Below, in pieces: positions 34,552 to 44,305 of a stretch of DNA of 64,000 bases. The position numbers and the translations under genes are program-made. The stretch is from positions 1,882,001 to 1,946,000 of the forward strand of contig NZ_CP117516.1 in assembly GCF_028621955.1 (NCBI RefSeq). The letters run 5' to 3'. The notes under the pieces are model-generated. The model did not search any database. It was not told the DNA's origin and saw nothing but the letters and a program-made list of their open reading frames with translations. Origin of the DNA: Erythrobacter sp. BLCC-B19 (GTDB taxonomy: Bacteria; Pseudomonadota; Alphaproteobacteria; Sphingomonadales; Sphingomonadaceae). Each line of letters begins with the position of its first letter. Position 1 is the stretch's first letter.

Positions 34552-35402
34552 ACGCCCCCATCATCGTGCGCCGCATCCCCTTCGCCTTCGACGAGGCGAT
34601 CGACCCCGTCTGGCACCCGACGCGCCCCGAATGGAGCCACATGGTCAACGGCGCCTCGCTCGCCATGCCCTATCTCGAACCCTTCCTGATCAAGACCGTG
34701 ACCGAGGCGCTGAAGCAGGTCAGCGACCCGGCGCTAAAGGCCGATGTCCACGGCTTCATCGGGCAGGAGGGCATCCACTTCCAGAGCCACCGCCGCTACA
34801 ACGAGATATTGAAGCGCCACTATCCCGAACTGGCCGAGGTCGAGGCCGGGATGGAGGCCGATTACCGTCGATTCCAGAAGCGCAGTCTCAAGTGGCGGCT
34901 GGCCTACACCGCCGGGTTCGAGACGATGACCATGGGCATCACCGAGTGGCTGATCCGCAGCCGCGCCCCGTTGTTCGCCGGCGCCGACAGCGCGATTGCC
35001 TCGCTGATCCTGTGGCACATGGTCGAGGAGACCGAGCACAAGAACGTCGCCTGGGATCTCTACAACCACCTCTATGGCGACTGGCGCGGGCGGGCATGGG
35101 GCTTGCTGTGCGGAACGGTTCATGTCGCGCTGGCGAGCCGCAAGGGCTATGTCGCGATGCTCAAGCGTGACGGGCGGTGGCGCAGCCTGTCCAGCCGCTT
35201 GCAGCTATGGGCAATGGTGTCGCGCTTCCTCGTCCATTCCTCGCCCGCGATGCTGCGATCCTTGCTGCCCGGCTATCACCCCTTCAAGGTGCGCGATCCC
35301 GCATGGGTGGCGCATTGGGCAAGCGCGTATGCGGGCCTGCCTGAGGGCAGCATCCCGCTGCTTGATACGGATGATCCGGAGATCCCGGCGCGGTTTGCGT
35401 AA
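34548..35402 (+). CDS. Predicted metal-dependent hydrolase (COG3687/PF10118)
   Basis: This 284-residue protein of the PF10118 family is mostly helical. Metal-ligand candidates lie in GQEGIHFQSH (around residues 73-82) and HMVEETEHKNVAWD (around 160-173), a spacing reminiscent of ferritin-like di-iron proteins. Other members are annotated only as predicted metal-dependent hydrolases. It is the last gene of the amidohydrolase-DUF2585-isomerase-like operon, with a four-base overlap (ATGA). The substrate is not known; a soluble redox or hydrolytic partner of the membrane proteins is possible. Confidence 0.8.
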   Translation: MNAPIIVRRIPFAFDEAIDPVWHPTRPEWSHMVNGASLAMPYLEPFLIKTVTEALKQVSDPALKADVHGFIGQEGIHFQSHRRYNEILKRHYPELAEVEAGMEADYRRFQKRSLKWRLAYTAGFETMTMGITEWLIRSRAPLFAGADSAIASLILWHMVEETEHKNVAWDLYNHLYGDWRGRAWGLLCGTVHVALASRKGYVAMLKRDGRWRSLSSRLQLWAMVSRFLVHSSPAMLRSLLPGYHPFKVRDPAWVAHWASAYAGLPEGSIPLLDTDDPEIPARFA

Positions 35403-35418
35403 CGACAGGTGCGCGCGT

Positions 35419-36033
35419 TCAGCACTTCGCCAGCGCGGCCGATTGGGTGGCCGCGGCCCGTGCCAGACCCTTGGCGTGGAGCGCCTTGAACCCGTCGGTC
35501 GGCACCCGGCCAAAGAAGCGCGCGGTCTCGTAAAAGCTCGGCGGCAGGCCAAAGCGGAAATTGAGATAATCGGGCGGGGCCGCACTGGTCAGATCGCTGA
35601 AGTCCGTACTCAGCGGGCGGCCGATCCCGTCGCTCACCGGGCGGTTCAGGAACATCCCCGCCCACCGCCCGCTCGCCTCGCGCCGGTCGGCCAGCCATTC
35701 GGTACTCGGAATGGCGCGCTCGGGGCCAAACGCCAGTGCAGCGCCATTGTCGACGATATAGCCCTTGAAGCTGTAGGTGCCGTCGCGGGTGTCCTTGAGT
35801 GGCTGGCCGGGCGCGTAGAAGGTCTGGCTCAGCACCAGCTGGAGATTGCCCTTGAGCGTCAGCTGCTTGCCCGGCGGCTGCGCCGGTGCGGCCGGATCGG
35901 GCTCGAAACTGGCGGCCATCAGCACGCGGTCTTTCGCGAACTGGCACGACCAGATGGGCTTTGCGGCCGCAGCCGGGGCAGCCGTGGCGGCCAGTGCGGC
36001 CATGAAGGCGATCGCGCCAATCCTTCTCGTCAT
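35419..36033 (-). CDS. Hypothetical secreted protein
   Basis: This 204-residue protein has a signal peptide ending AAAA-K (about residue 24). The mature protein has two cysteines, one near each end (WSCQF and the terminal LAKC), which could bridge. Segments such as DGTYSFKGYIVDNG suggest a beta-rich fold. No known domain recognised. The ATG at 36033 is the first start with a proper signal peptide. It follows the gene at 36062 by 28 bases on the same strand and is likely cotranscribed with it. Confidence 0.65.
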   Translation of the reverse strand: MTRRIGAIAFMAALAATAAPAAAAKPIWSCQFAKDRVLMAASFEPDPAAPAQPPGKQLTLKGNLQLVLSQTFYAPGQPLKDTRDGTYSFKGYIVDNGAALAFGPERAIPSTEWLADRREASGRWAGMFLNRPVSDGIGRPLSTDFSDLTSAAPPDYLNFRFGLPPSFYETARFFGRVPTDGFKALHAKGLARAAATQSAALAKC

Positions 36034-36061
36034 CGTCCTGAGCCCCTCTTCGGCGGCACCT

Positions 36062-36763
36062 TTACAGTGCCCCACCGGGCCTGATCCAGTTGTACAGCAG
36101 ATCCGGCACCTGTCCCTGCGCGTCGTCATCAACCTTGTGCACCGCGCGGTAGAGCAGCATCTTGCCGGTTGCGGTATCGCTGCCCGGCCGGTTGCTGAGG
36201 CCGTAGATATTCGCGATCTCATCGCGCAGCGGCTTGTAGCCGTTGCCCATGTTGCTCGCCTCCCACTTCTTCGCCATCTCGCCTGCGACGAAGCCGAGCA
36301 CCGCCGCCTCGCGGGCCGGGCTGCTCTTGTAATCCGCAACGAGCGTGTTCCAGCCATGGTCGGGCTTGGCCCATTCGACGGGAAGATCGGGGGCGGGGTT
36401 GAGGACATTGAGCAGCACCTTCTTGGCGTTGCCGACGGTGGGGAAGGTCTGCACGAACTGATCCGAGGTCGGAGCCGAGCCGACCGCGAAGACCCGGATG
36501 TTGCGGAACTGGCTCTGGGTCATTTCGGTGAGCAGATCGGCCTCTGCGGCATCGACCTTGCCATCGGACAGGATGGCAGCGGCCAGTTCCTTGGCGTCCT
36601 TTTCGGTGAGCGAGCTGGGATTGCGCTGCTTGATCGCCTGAAACGCCGCGTAGGTCGCAGCGTTGAGATCGGCGACGCGGCCGTCTATCACGGCCGCTGG
36701 CGGCGGGGCGGCGGCCCCCAGAGCGAGGCCGCAGGCCACCCAAGCGGAAAATCGTGCTCCCAT
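36062..36763 (-). CDS. Hypothetical secreted protein
   Basis: This 233-residue protein has an N-terminal signal peptide (residues 1-20 or so, ending AAAP). The mature region is helical in composition; DGKVDAAEADLL (residues ~68-79) looks like an EF-hand-like or dockerin-like acidic loop, although flanking helices are not clearly paired. The family is not recognised. It is divergent from the thiamine riboswitch and thiC, and followed by another secreted unknown. Confidence 0.65.
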   Translation of the reverse strand: MGARFSAWVACGLALGAAAPPPAAVIDGRVADLNAATYAAFQAIKQRNPSSLTEKDAKELAAAILSDGKVDAAEADLLTEMTQSQFRNIRVFAVGSAPTSDQFVQTFPTVGNAKKVLLNVLNPAPDLPVEWAKPDHGWNTLVADYKSSPAREAAVLGFVAGEMAKKWEASNMGNGYKPLRDEIANIYGLSNRPGSDTATGKMLLYRAVHKVDDDAQGQVPDLLYNWIRPGGAL

Positions 36764-36825
36764 GTCACTCCCCCTGTCGCGTCCCCGCTGGACTCATAAC
36801 CTTGCGCGGCCTATCCAGCAATCAT

Positions 36826-38845
<2,020 letters not shown>

Positions 38846-38866
38846 GGCGGGGCCACGGGGGCGAGG

Positions 38867-39418
38867 ATGCGCTACATCGTCGCAGCCACGCTGCTGCTGA
38901 CCGGCTGCGTTGCCGCGCCCCCCGCCGCTGCGCCCATCCCGCCGCAGGCCGAGGCGCCGCGCTTCGACCCCTTCACCTTCTTCCTCGGCACGAGCGAGGG
39001 CCAGGGCACGCTCGCCAAGGTGATGGCCGATCCGGTGCCGGTGAGGGTCGAGAGCCGCGGGCGGATCGAGACGGTCGTCACCCGCCAGTCCGCATGGGCC
39101 GCCCCGGCCCGGCGCGTTCTGGTGCTCGACCAGACCGTGCACGAAGGCGACAAGCCCCCGCGCGAACGCCAGTGGCGGCTGACCGAGATCGCCCCGGGCC
39201 GCTACGAGGGCACGCTGTCCGACGCGACCAGCCCCGTCACCGCGCAAAGCGAGGGCAACCGGCTGACCATCATCTTCACCATCAAGGACGGCTTCAAGGT
39301 CCACCAGACGCTGACCCTGTCGCCCGACGGATCGCGCGCCGACAATGTGATGCGGGTCAGCCAGCTCGGCATGACCGTGGCGGTGTTGCGCGAAGAGATC
39401 CGCCACACCGCCCCTTGA
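38867..39418 (+). CDS. DUF3833-like lipoprotein
   Basis: This 183-residue protein has a lipobox (LLLTGC) near residue 13. The mature domain resembles DUF3833: DPFTFFLGTSEGQGTL, LVLDQTVHEGDKPPRERQWRL and GRYEGTLSDATSP. It probably forms a small beta-barrel, calycin-like, at the outer or inner membrane. Function unknown. It starts 21 bases after thiC and may be read through from it, but there is no obvious functional link to thiamine. Confidence 0.75.
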   Translation: MRYIVAATLLLTGCVAAPPAAAPIPPQAEAPRFDPFTFFLGTSEGQGTLAKVMADPVPVRVESRGRIETVVTRQSAWAAPARRVLVLDQTVHEGDKPPRERQWRLTEIAPGRYEGTLSDATSPVTAQSEGNRLTIIFTIKDGFKVHQTLTLSPDGSRADNVMRVSQLGMTVAVLREEIRHTAP

Positions 39419-39528
39419 GGCCGCGGCGCTTGTTGCCCTTCTGGCGGGGAGGGGCGGTGCACGGTGCCCCCGCTTGACCGCCCCTGCCGGGCGAGCGCAT
39501 CATGGCCCCCTCACAGGGGGAGGACACC

Positions 39529-40005
39529 ATGCACCGCACACACCTGACCCGCGCCGCCGCCGCCGCGCTGGCGCTGTCGCTCGCCGCCACCGCCGCCCAC
39601 GCAGAGGCGCCGCCCAAACAGACCATCATGCCCGAAGACCCCGAGGCCCGCGCCTTTCAGGAGGCGGTGGGCTTCTCCGACGCGGTGGTGCACGGCGACA
39701 CCATCTACCTCTCGGGCGTGGTCGCAGCGCCGCTGCCGGGCGAGACAGGCCTCATCCCCGCCTACGAACGCGCCTTCGCCCGGATGGACGCGACGCTGAA
39801 GCGGCTGGGCGCAAGCTGGGACGACGTGCTGGTGTTCGACACCTTCCACGCCGGAAAAATGAGCGCGCAGCTCGACGATCTGGTGGCGGTGAGGAGCCGC
39901 TACATCAAGGCCCCGTTCCCGGCCTGGACCGCAGTGGGCGTGACCGAACTCTACGAGCCGACCGCGGTGACGGAGATCAGGCTGACGCTGCGCAAGCCGG
40001 GGTGA
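39529..40005 (+). CDS. RidA-family protein with a signal peptide
   Basis: This 158-residue protein has an N-terminal signal peptide (RAAAAALALSLAATAAHAEA) followed by a RidA/YjgF domain. Cytosolic RidA deaminates reactive enamines; GDTIYLSGVVA, LKRLGASWDDVLVFDTFH and a C-terminal ELYEPTAVTEIRLT pattern match the family. The Arg that normally binds the substrate carboxylate (in the NRxxR segment) cannot be placed with certainty. Export is unusual, so the target is probably a periplasmic metabolite. ATG at 39529 follows GGGGGAGG. Confidence 0.8.
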   Translation: MHRTHLTRAAAAALALSLAATAAHAEAPPKQTIMPEDPEARAFQEAVGFSDAVVHGDTIYLSGVVAAPLPGETGLIPAYERAFARMDATLKRLGASWDDVLVFDTFHAGKMSAQLDDLVAVRSRYIKAPFPAWTAVGVTELYEPTAVTEIRLTLRKPG

Positions 40006-40191
40006 GGGGGGCGCGCTCTCCCCTGCAAGGGGAGGGGCCATCCGCAGGGTGGTGGAGGGGCAGGCGCGGCTGATCCGAAGGGGCGATGGCCTCAAGCCCG
40101 AAGGGGCTTCACGCAGGGACCGCAGGGGAGAGGGAGACAAGGAAGTGGAGCTCAAGGATGCTCCAAATCGGCTTGGGAAAGACAGTTGGAG
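40006..40191. other. Repeat-derived boundary of the restriction-modification patch
   Basis: The first 40 bases hold a CTCCCCTGCAAGGGGAG hairpin of the same style as the dispersed repeats. Further along CAAGCCCGAAGGGGCTTC forms another stem. After about 40130 the base composition drops towards that of the following methyltransferase. No gene is seen. It looks like an insertion boundary. Confidence 0.4.
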
Positions 40192-40878
40192 ATGCTTGAC
40201 AGTTCATGGTGCATCCGGCACGGTCTCCTTATGTTCCAAGATGGCGAAACCCCTGGAGAGAGTCTTCTCGCTACGGCGGGCGATCGGAAATTCGCGACCA
40301 TCCTAGCCGATCCACCTTGGCAATTTCAGAACCGTACAGGCAAGGTTGCACCGGAGCATAAGCGGCTCTCGCGCTATGGCACCATGACGCTTGAGGATAT
40401 TTGCAACCTTCCGGTGGAACGTATCGCAGATGATCCGGCCCATTTGTATATGTGGGTTCCCAACGCTTTGTTGCCGGAAGGCCTGCAAGTGATGGACGCA
40501 TGGGGCTTTCGGTACATTTCCAACATCGTCTGGCACAAGGTTCGGAAGGACGGCGGCTCTGACGGGCGCGGCGTTGGCTTTTATTTTCGCAACGTGACTG
40601 AGATTCTTCTTTTCGGTGTTCGAGGTAAGAATGCCCGTACCCTCAAGCCGGGCAGGACACAGGTGAATATGATCCAGTCGCGCAAGCGCGAACATAGCCG
40701 TAAGCCCGATGAACAATACAAGATCATAGAGGAATGTAGCTGGGGCCCGCGTATTGAACTCTTCAGTCGCGGCACTCGGCCCAAGTGGACGGTTTGGGGT
40801 AATCAGGCCGATGATGAATATCGTCCTGATTGGCAAACATATTCCTACAATAGCTCCTTGAGTATCGCGGCTGAATGA
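40192..40878 (+). CDS. MT-A70-family adenine-N6 DNA methyltransferase
   Basis: This 228-residue protein should methylate adenine in double-stranded DNA using S-adenosylmethionine. The catalytic DPPW motif is at residues 40-43 (ILADPPWQFQ), and a LYMWVPN segment and the RNVTEILLFGVRG motif characteristic of the MT-A70 branch follow. The start is uncertain: ATG at 40192, TTG at 40186 or ATG at 40231 are possible, none with a strong ribosome-binding site. It overlaps the BglII-like endonuclease by four bases, so it is the protective half of a type II system. Composition is about 50% G+C, far below neighbours: acquired DNA. Confidence 0.9.
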   Translation: MLDSSWCIRHGLLMFQDGETPGESLLATAGDRKFATILADPPWQFQNRTGKVAPEHKRLSRYGTMTLEDICNLPVERIADDPAHLYMWVPNALLPEGLQVMDAWGFRYISNIVWHKVRKDGGSDGRGVGFYFRNVTEILLFGVRGKNARTLKPGRTQVNMIQSRKREHSRKPDEQYKIIEECSWGPRIELFSRGTRPKWTVWGNQADDEYRPDWQTYSYNSSLSIAAE

Positions 40879-41633
40879 GCGGATCGGAAGACGAGGACTC
40901 GAGCCTCCCTGAGAGGTTTGACGACGTTTCTAACGGTCGTGGGGCCGATAACCGCGCTATAGTCGAGCCGCATTTTCCGAACGAGCTGCTGAGCAAGTTT
41001 GAAGTATTTAGTTATCGTAATGCGGCGTCGATTCTTGCGACTAGTTTTCCCGCTCAGTTTGACCAAATTCTAAGCGCCTTGAGTCGGTTCAGTATCTCGC
41101 AGACGATGATCCGCACGCCGGGTGGGAGCAAGGGGCTGATCGCCAAGTATGTCGATACACTCTTTGCCGAAGCTGATGGTTGGCGAGAGACACGGATCTC
41201 TGCTGACCTCCACGTGAAGCTACTTGACGCCCAAAAAACCCATCAAGTCGTCGGCCAGTATGTGCGTGAAGGCTTTCTTGACGGCCATCGCATCGACTTT
41301 TTGAATGGTCGCGTGGCACTTGACCTCGAGTGGAACAGCAAAGATCAGACCTACGACCGTGATCTTTACGCCTTCTCGGCATTCTACGATGCTGGAGCGA
41401 TTGACGTGGGTGTGTTGATCACTAGAGGCTCATCGATGAATAATGAATTCTTTAAAAGTCTTGGTAAGGTTCTAACGAAGGATGGGAGCGAAGGAACACA
41501 GGACGTCTTCAAGAAATATGGCGCCTCTACCACTTGGATGGGAAAATTGCTGTATCGTTTGGATGCCGGGCGCAATGGTGGCTGTCCTGTTCTCGCGATA
41601 GGCATCACTCCCAAATGCGTGACTGAAGACTAA
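40875..41633 (+). CDS. BglII-like type II restriction endonuclease
   Basis: This 252-residue protein resembles the BglII/BstYI restriction family, whose members cut A-GATCT or R-GATCY sites. The likely catalytic region is HRIDFLNGRVALDLEWN: Asp141, Glu152 and Asn154, where BglII has Asp, Glu and Gln, with a slightly different spacing. The preceding helix-rich segment (YRNAASILATSFPAQF) is typical. The start overlaps the methyltransferase stop (ATGA). Local composition falls to about 40% G+C, the lowest in the window. I assign the family with good confidence but not the recognition site. Confidence 0.82.
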   Translation: MSGSEDEDSSLPERFDDVSNGRGADNRAIVEPHFPNELLSKFEVFSYRNAASILATSFPAQFDQILSALSRFSISQTMIRTPGGSKGLIAKYVDTLFAEADGWRETRISADLHVKLLDAQKTHQVVGQYVREGFLDGHRIDFLNGRVALDLEWNSKDQTYDRDLYAFSAFYDAGAIDVGVLITRGSSMNNEFFKSLGKVLTKDGSEGTQDVFKKYGASTTWMGKLLYRLDAGRNGGCPVLAIGITPKCVTED

Positions 41634-41674
41634 CCCCCTTTCCTACACCCCCACGCCTAAGTCATCCTCCCGCG

Positions 41675-42337
41675 ATGACCCGCGCCCCAACCCCCCGCTC
41701 GCCCCGTTCCGCAACCCGCGCGAAACTCCGCGCTGTCCCCGACGCCCCCGCCGACACCGCCCCGCGCGAACGCCGCCCGCGCGCCGATGGGTGGTCGCTC
41801 GATATGCAGGTCGCCTTTCTGCGCGCGCTCTCGGCGACGCATTCGGTGGCCGAGGCCGCGCAGTCGGTGGGGCGGTCGCGGCAGGCGGCCTATCGGTTGC
41901 GCTCGCGGTTGAAGGGCCAGCCGTTTGACCTCGCGTGGGAGGTGGCGTTTCACCACTCCTTCGATGTGCTCGCCCATGCCGCGCTCGAACGCGCCTTGAA
42001 CGGGGTCGAGCGGCCGGTGTTCTACAGGGGCGAGCAGGTCGGCTCCTACCGCCGCTATGACGAGAGCCTGACGCGGATGCTGCTGCGCTCGCAGACGATG
42101 GGCGGCAATCCGATGTTCGGGCGCATGGCCGGCATGGCCGAGCGTCATGCGCGCGATTTCGAGAGCCTGCTGGCGCGGCTGGGGGAGGGCGAGGCGGTCG
42201 AAACAGGCGCGCTGAGCCCCGAGGATCCGGCCGAGTTCGACCACTTCATGCCCGACGCCGCTCGCGCGAATTCTGGTCCGTCCGGCCTCTCGGAAGAGGA
42301 GATTATCAAGGCATTACAGGAGAATGGGTGGAAGTAG
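41675..42337 (+). CDS. HTH-containing hypothetical protein
   Basis: This 220-residue protein has a basic, disordered N-terminal 30 residues rich in Arg and Pro. A helix-turn-helix follows at about residues 47-75 (LSATHSVAEAAQSVGRSRQAAYRLRSRL), similar to resolvase or terminase-small-subunit HTHs. The middle (FYRGEQVGSYRRYDESLTRMLLR) and the acidic C-terminus (EEEIIKALQENGW) match no family I can name. Composition returns to high G+C, so it was probably not acquired with the endonuclease. A DNA-binding role is likely. Confidence 0.65.
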   Translation: MTRAPTPRSPRSATRAKLRAVPDAPADTAPRERRPRADGWSLDMQVAFLRALSATHSVAEAAQSVGRSRQAAYRLRSRLKGQPFDLAWEVAFHHSFDVLAHAALERALNGVERPVFYRGEQVGSYRRYDESLTRMLLRSQTMGGNPMFGRMAGMAERHARDFESLLARLGEGEAVETGALSPEDPAEFDHFMPDAARANSGPSGLSEEEIIKALQENGWK

Positions 42338-42338
42338 G

Positions 42339-42361
42339 AAAGGTGACACGGTGTCACCTTT
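42339..42361. terminator. Near-perfect 23-base palindrome after the HTH gene
   Basis: AAAGGTGACAC and GTGTCACCTTT are exact inverted copies around a single G. It begins immediately after the stop codon at 42337. A and T runs flank the stem on both strands, so it could be a bidirectional terminator, or a protein-binding site. Confidence 0.5.
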
Positions 42362-42380
42362 GTAACGCTTATTTGTGTTT

Positions 42381-42576
42381 CGCTCGCCCCTCCGGGCGAG
42401 CGTCCTCGGTGCGTTTCGATCCCTGCGGGATCGAGCACCTGCGGCTCGCGCGCGTGCGCTCGCGGCCCTTTGGGCCGATACCAGCGCGCTACGCGAGGTA
42501 TGGCGGTGCCTCGGTCCGCCAACGGACGGACCGCAAGCGCGACCGCGCGCCCGCAGCGATGCGGCCTTCAGGCCGC
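42381..42576. repeat. Cluster of distinct short-loop hairpins
   Basis: At least five separate stems occur in 196 bases: CGCTCGCCC/GGGCGAGCG (42381-42402), TCGATCCC/GGGATCGA (42416-42434), CGGCCC/GGGCCG (42463-42477), GTCCG/CGGAC (42514-42527) and GCGGCCT/AGGCCGC (42561-42576). Their loops are 2-4 bases. The stems are unrelated in sequence. This 309-base gap between two genes holds no plausible protein. Confidence 0.6.
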
Positions 42577-42646
42577 GTGAGCGAGGATTTCGCGCGCCGG
42601 ACGGCGTGCGGAAAACAAAAGACTCCCCGCGGAGGCGGGCACGCAA

Positions 42647-43423
42647 TCAAGCAGCCTTTTCTACCCGGTTGCGGCCTGCCTGTTTGGCGGCGAACAGGGC
42701 CATGTCGGCGCGGGTGATGAGGCGGTCCGGGGCTTCGGGGCCGCGGCGCTCGGCGAGGCCGAAGCTCGCGGTGAGCTGCCAGGGGCCGGCGGGAGTGATC
42801 AGCGGGGTCTCGGCAACGGCAACGCGCACCGCCTCGATCCGGGCGGCGAAGGTCGGGAAGTCGGCGGCACGCGCGGCGATCAGGAACTCCTCGCCGCCGA
42901 TCCGGGCGACGAGCCAGTCAGCCGGCAGCATCCGCCTCAGCATCGCGGCAAAGTGGACGAGGCTCGCATCCCCGCCGTCATGGCCGAGCCGGTCGTTGAC
43001 GCGCTTGAAGTAGTCGATGTCGGCGATCGCGAGGCACAAGGGGGTGAGGCCCGGTGCGGTGGGGGAGGGCGGGGCAGGGTCAGGGGCGGCAGCGGCCCAC
43101 TCGGCCAGCCGCGCCATCGCTTCGCGGCGATTGGCAAGCCCCGTCAGCGCGTCCTGGTGGGCGAGGCGTTCCAGCTCGCGGCGCGAGGCGTCGAGCCTCA
43201 GGGTGAGCGAGGCGATCCAGCTGAAGGCGAGGCTCGCGACGATCATCGGGATGAGGGTCGCAAACACCATGGTGTGGGCATATTGCACCTGCCCGAACAT
43301 CGTGAAGGAGGTGTGGGCAAAGCAGACCGAGGCGAACACCGATCCGCCCACCACCCACAGGCCGGTGTGCCACAACTGGCGGCGCAGCGCGGGCGAGGCG
43401 GACAAGGCAGAGTGCGGGGCCAT
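42647..43423 (-). CDS. Membrane-anchored diguanylate cyclase
   Basis: This 258-residue protein has two membrane segments (about residues 20-36 and 50-75), a short coiled linker and a GGDEF domain. The active-site motif is GGEEF at 176-180 and the metal-binding DIDYFKRVND precedes it, so it should make cyclic di-GMP from GTP. I see no RxxD inhibitory site at the usual place before GGEEF. The sensing part is minimal and its signal unknown. It is divergent from the cold-shock gene. Confidence 0.92.
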   Translation of the reverse strand: MAPHSALSASPALRRQLWHTGLWVVGGSVFASVCFAHTSFTMFGQVQYAHTMVFATLIPMIVASLAFSWIASLTLRLDASRRELERLAHQDALTGLANRREAMARLAEWAAAAPDPAPPSPTAPGLTPLCLAIADIDYFKRVNDRLGHDGGDASLVHFAAMLRRMLPADWLVARIGGEEFLIAARAADFPTFAARIEAVRVAVAETPLITPAGPWQLTASFGLAERRGPEAPDRLITRADMALFAAKQAGRNRVEKAA

Positions 43424-43527
43424 CGCGCACAGTGATATCGCACCACCCGTCGCGAATATCTTAACGCGGCGTCCGGGCGCGCGATTAGGTGATTGGGGCG
43501 AGACGTGCTATGGCCCACGGGCTGACG

Positions 43528-43558
43528 TCGAAATTTGCGACGGACTTCGAAATTTGCG
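43528..43558. repeat. Paired 12-base direct repeat upstream of the cold-shock gene
   Basis: TCGAAATTTGCG occurs at 43528-43539 and 43547-43558, 19 bases apart start to start, within the 274-base gap between the diguanylate cyclase and the cold-shock gene. It could be a tandem regulator site. The rest of the gap shows no gene. Confidence 0.5.
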
Positions 43559-43697
43559 CTCCGCCGCCTGCCAAGGGATCAGACCCACCGGCCCCGGCGT
43601 TAACCAGACGACGACTTCCTTTCATCGGACGATACGACGCATACCTGCAAGGCATGATGCCTCGCGGGCAACCTATTGTTCTTGAAAGGAACACTCC

Positions 43698-43907
43698 ATG
43701 AGCAAGACCGGAACCGTCAAGTTCTTCAACACCGACAAGGGCTATGGCTTCATCCAGCCCGACGATGGCTCGTCGGACAGCTTCGTCCACATCACCGCGG
43801 TGCAGGCCGCCGGGATGCAGACGCTCGATAAGGACCAGCGCCTCAATTACGACCTCGAAACGGGTCGCAATGGCAAGGCGAGCGCCGTGAACCTCTCGGC
43901 CGCGTAA
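43698..43907 (+). CDS. Cold-shock domain protein
   Basis: This 69-residue single-domain nucleic-acid chaperone melts RNA structures in the cold or during stress. RNP1 (KGYGFIQ) and RNP2 (SFVHI) are intact, and GTVKFFNTDKGYGFI is classical. AAAGGAA lies nine bases before the ATG. A long upstream region could give a structured leader of the kind that controls cold-shock genes. Confidence 0.95.
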   Translation: MSKTGTVKFFNTDKGYGFIQPDDGSSDSFVHITAVQAAGMQTLDKDQRLNYDLETGRNGKASAVNLSAA

Positions 43908-44001
43908 GGCCGATACCGGCGGCAGGGCGCGGCTATGGTCGCGCCCTGTCGGCCAAACTGACCAATCCCGCCTTCCCCCTCTCCCGGCAGGACACCCCCC
44001 G

Positions 44002-44223
44002 ATGGCTCAGACTTACGAATTCTACTGCGAACGCGCCGACGAAGCCGCGGCTCTCGCAGTCAAGGCGACGCTCGACAATGTGCGCGAGCGGGAACTCCGG
44101 TCGGAGAAGACCTGGCGAGGGCTGGCCGAACAGGCGCGCAAGACCGCCGAGGAGCGCGTGAAGGCCGCTTCCATTCGTGCCGAAAAGCGCGAAGCCGATA
44201 GCCTGACGCAGGGCACCGCCTGA
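44002..44223 (+). CDS. Small helical hypothetical protein
   Basis: This 73-residue protein is highly charged and almost entirely helical in composition (ERADEAAALAVKATLDNVRERELRSEKTW), with regular Ala/Arg/Glu patterns suggesting a coiled coil or helical hairpin. ATG at 44002 lies 94 bases after the cold-shock gene. Family and function unknown. Its position between a cold-shock and a ribosome-hibernation gene hints at a stress role only by association. Confidence 0.6.
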   Translation: MAQTYEFYCERADEAAALAVKATLDNVRERELRSEKTWRGLAEQARKTAEERVKAASIRAEKREADSLTQGTA

Positions 44224-44305
44224 CCCAAACGGCTGGAAAGCGGGGTCGGTGCTCCCCATATTCTCTTTGGGCAACAGGACACTGAAGCCACAAGGAGACG
44301 ATGCC

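Noticed and set aside
42381..42576. CRISPR array
   Set aside because: The hairpins are all different and unevenly spaced; there is no repeated unit with unique spacers and no cas gene.
43923..43948. CAGGGCGCG/CGCGCCCTG hairpin after the cold-shock gene as a terminator
   Set aside because: A good stem, but no T run follows, so a Rho-independent terminator is not supported.
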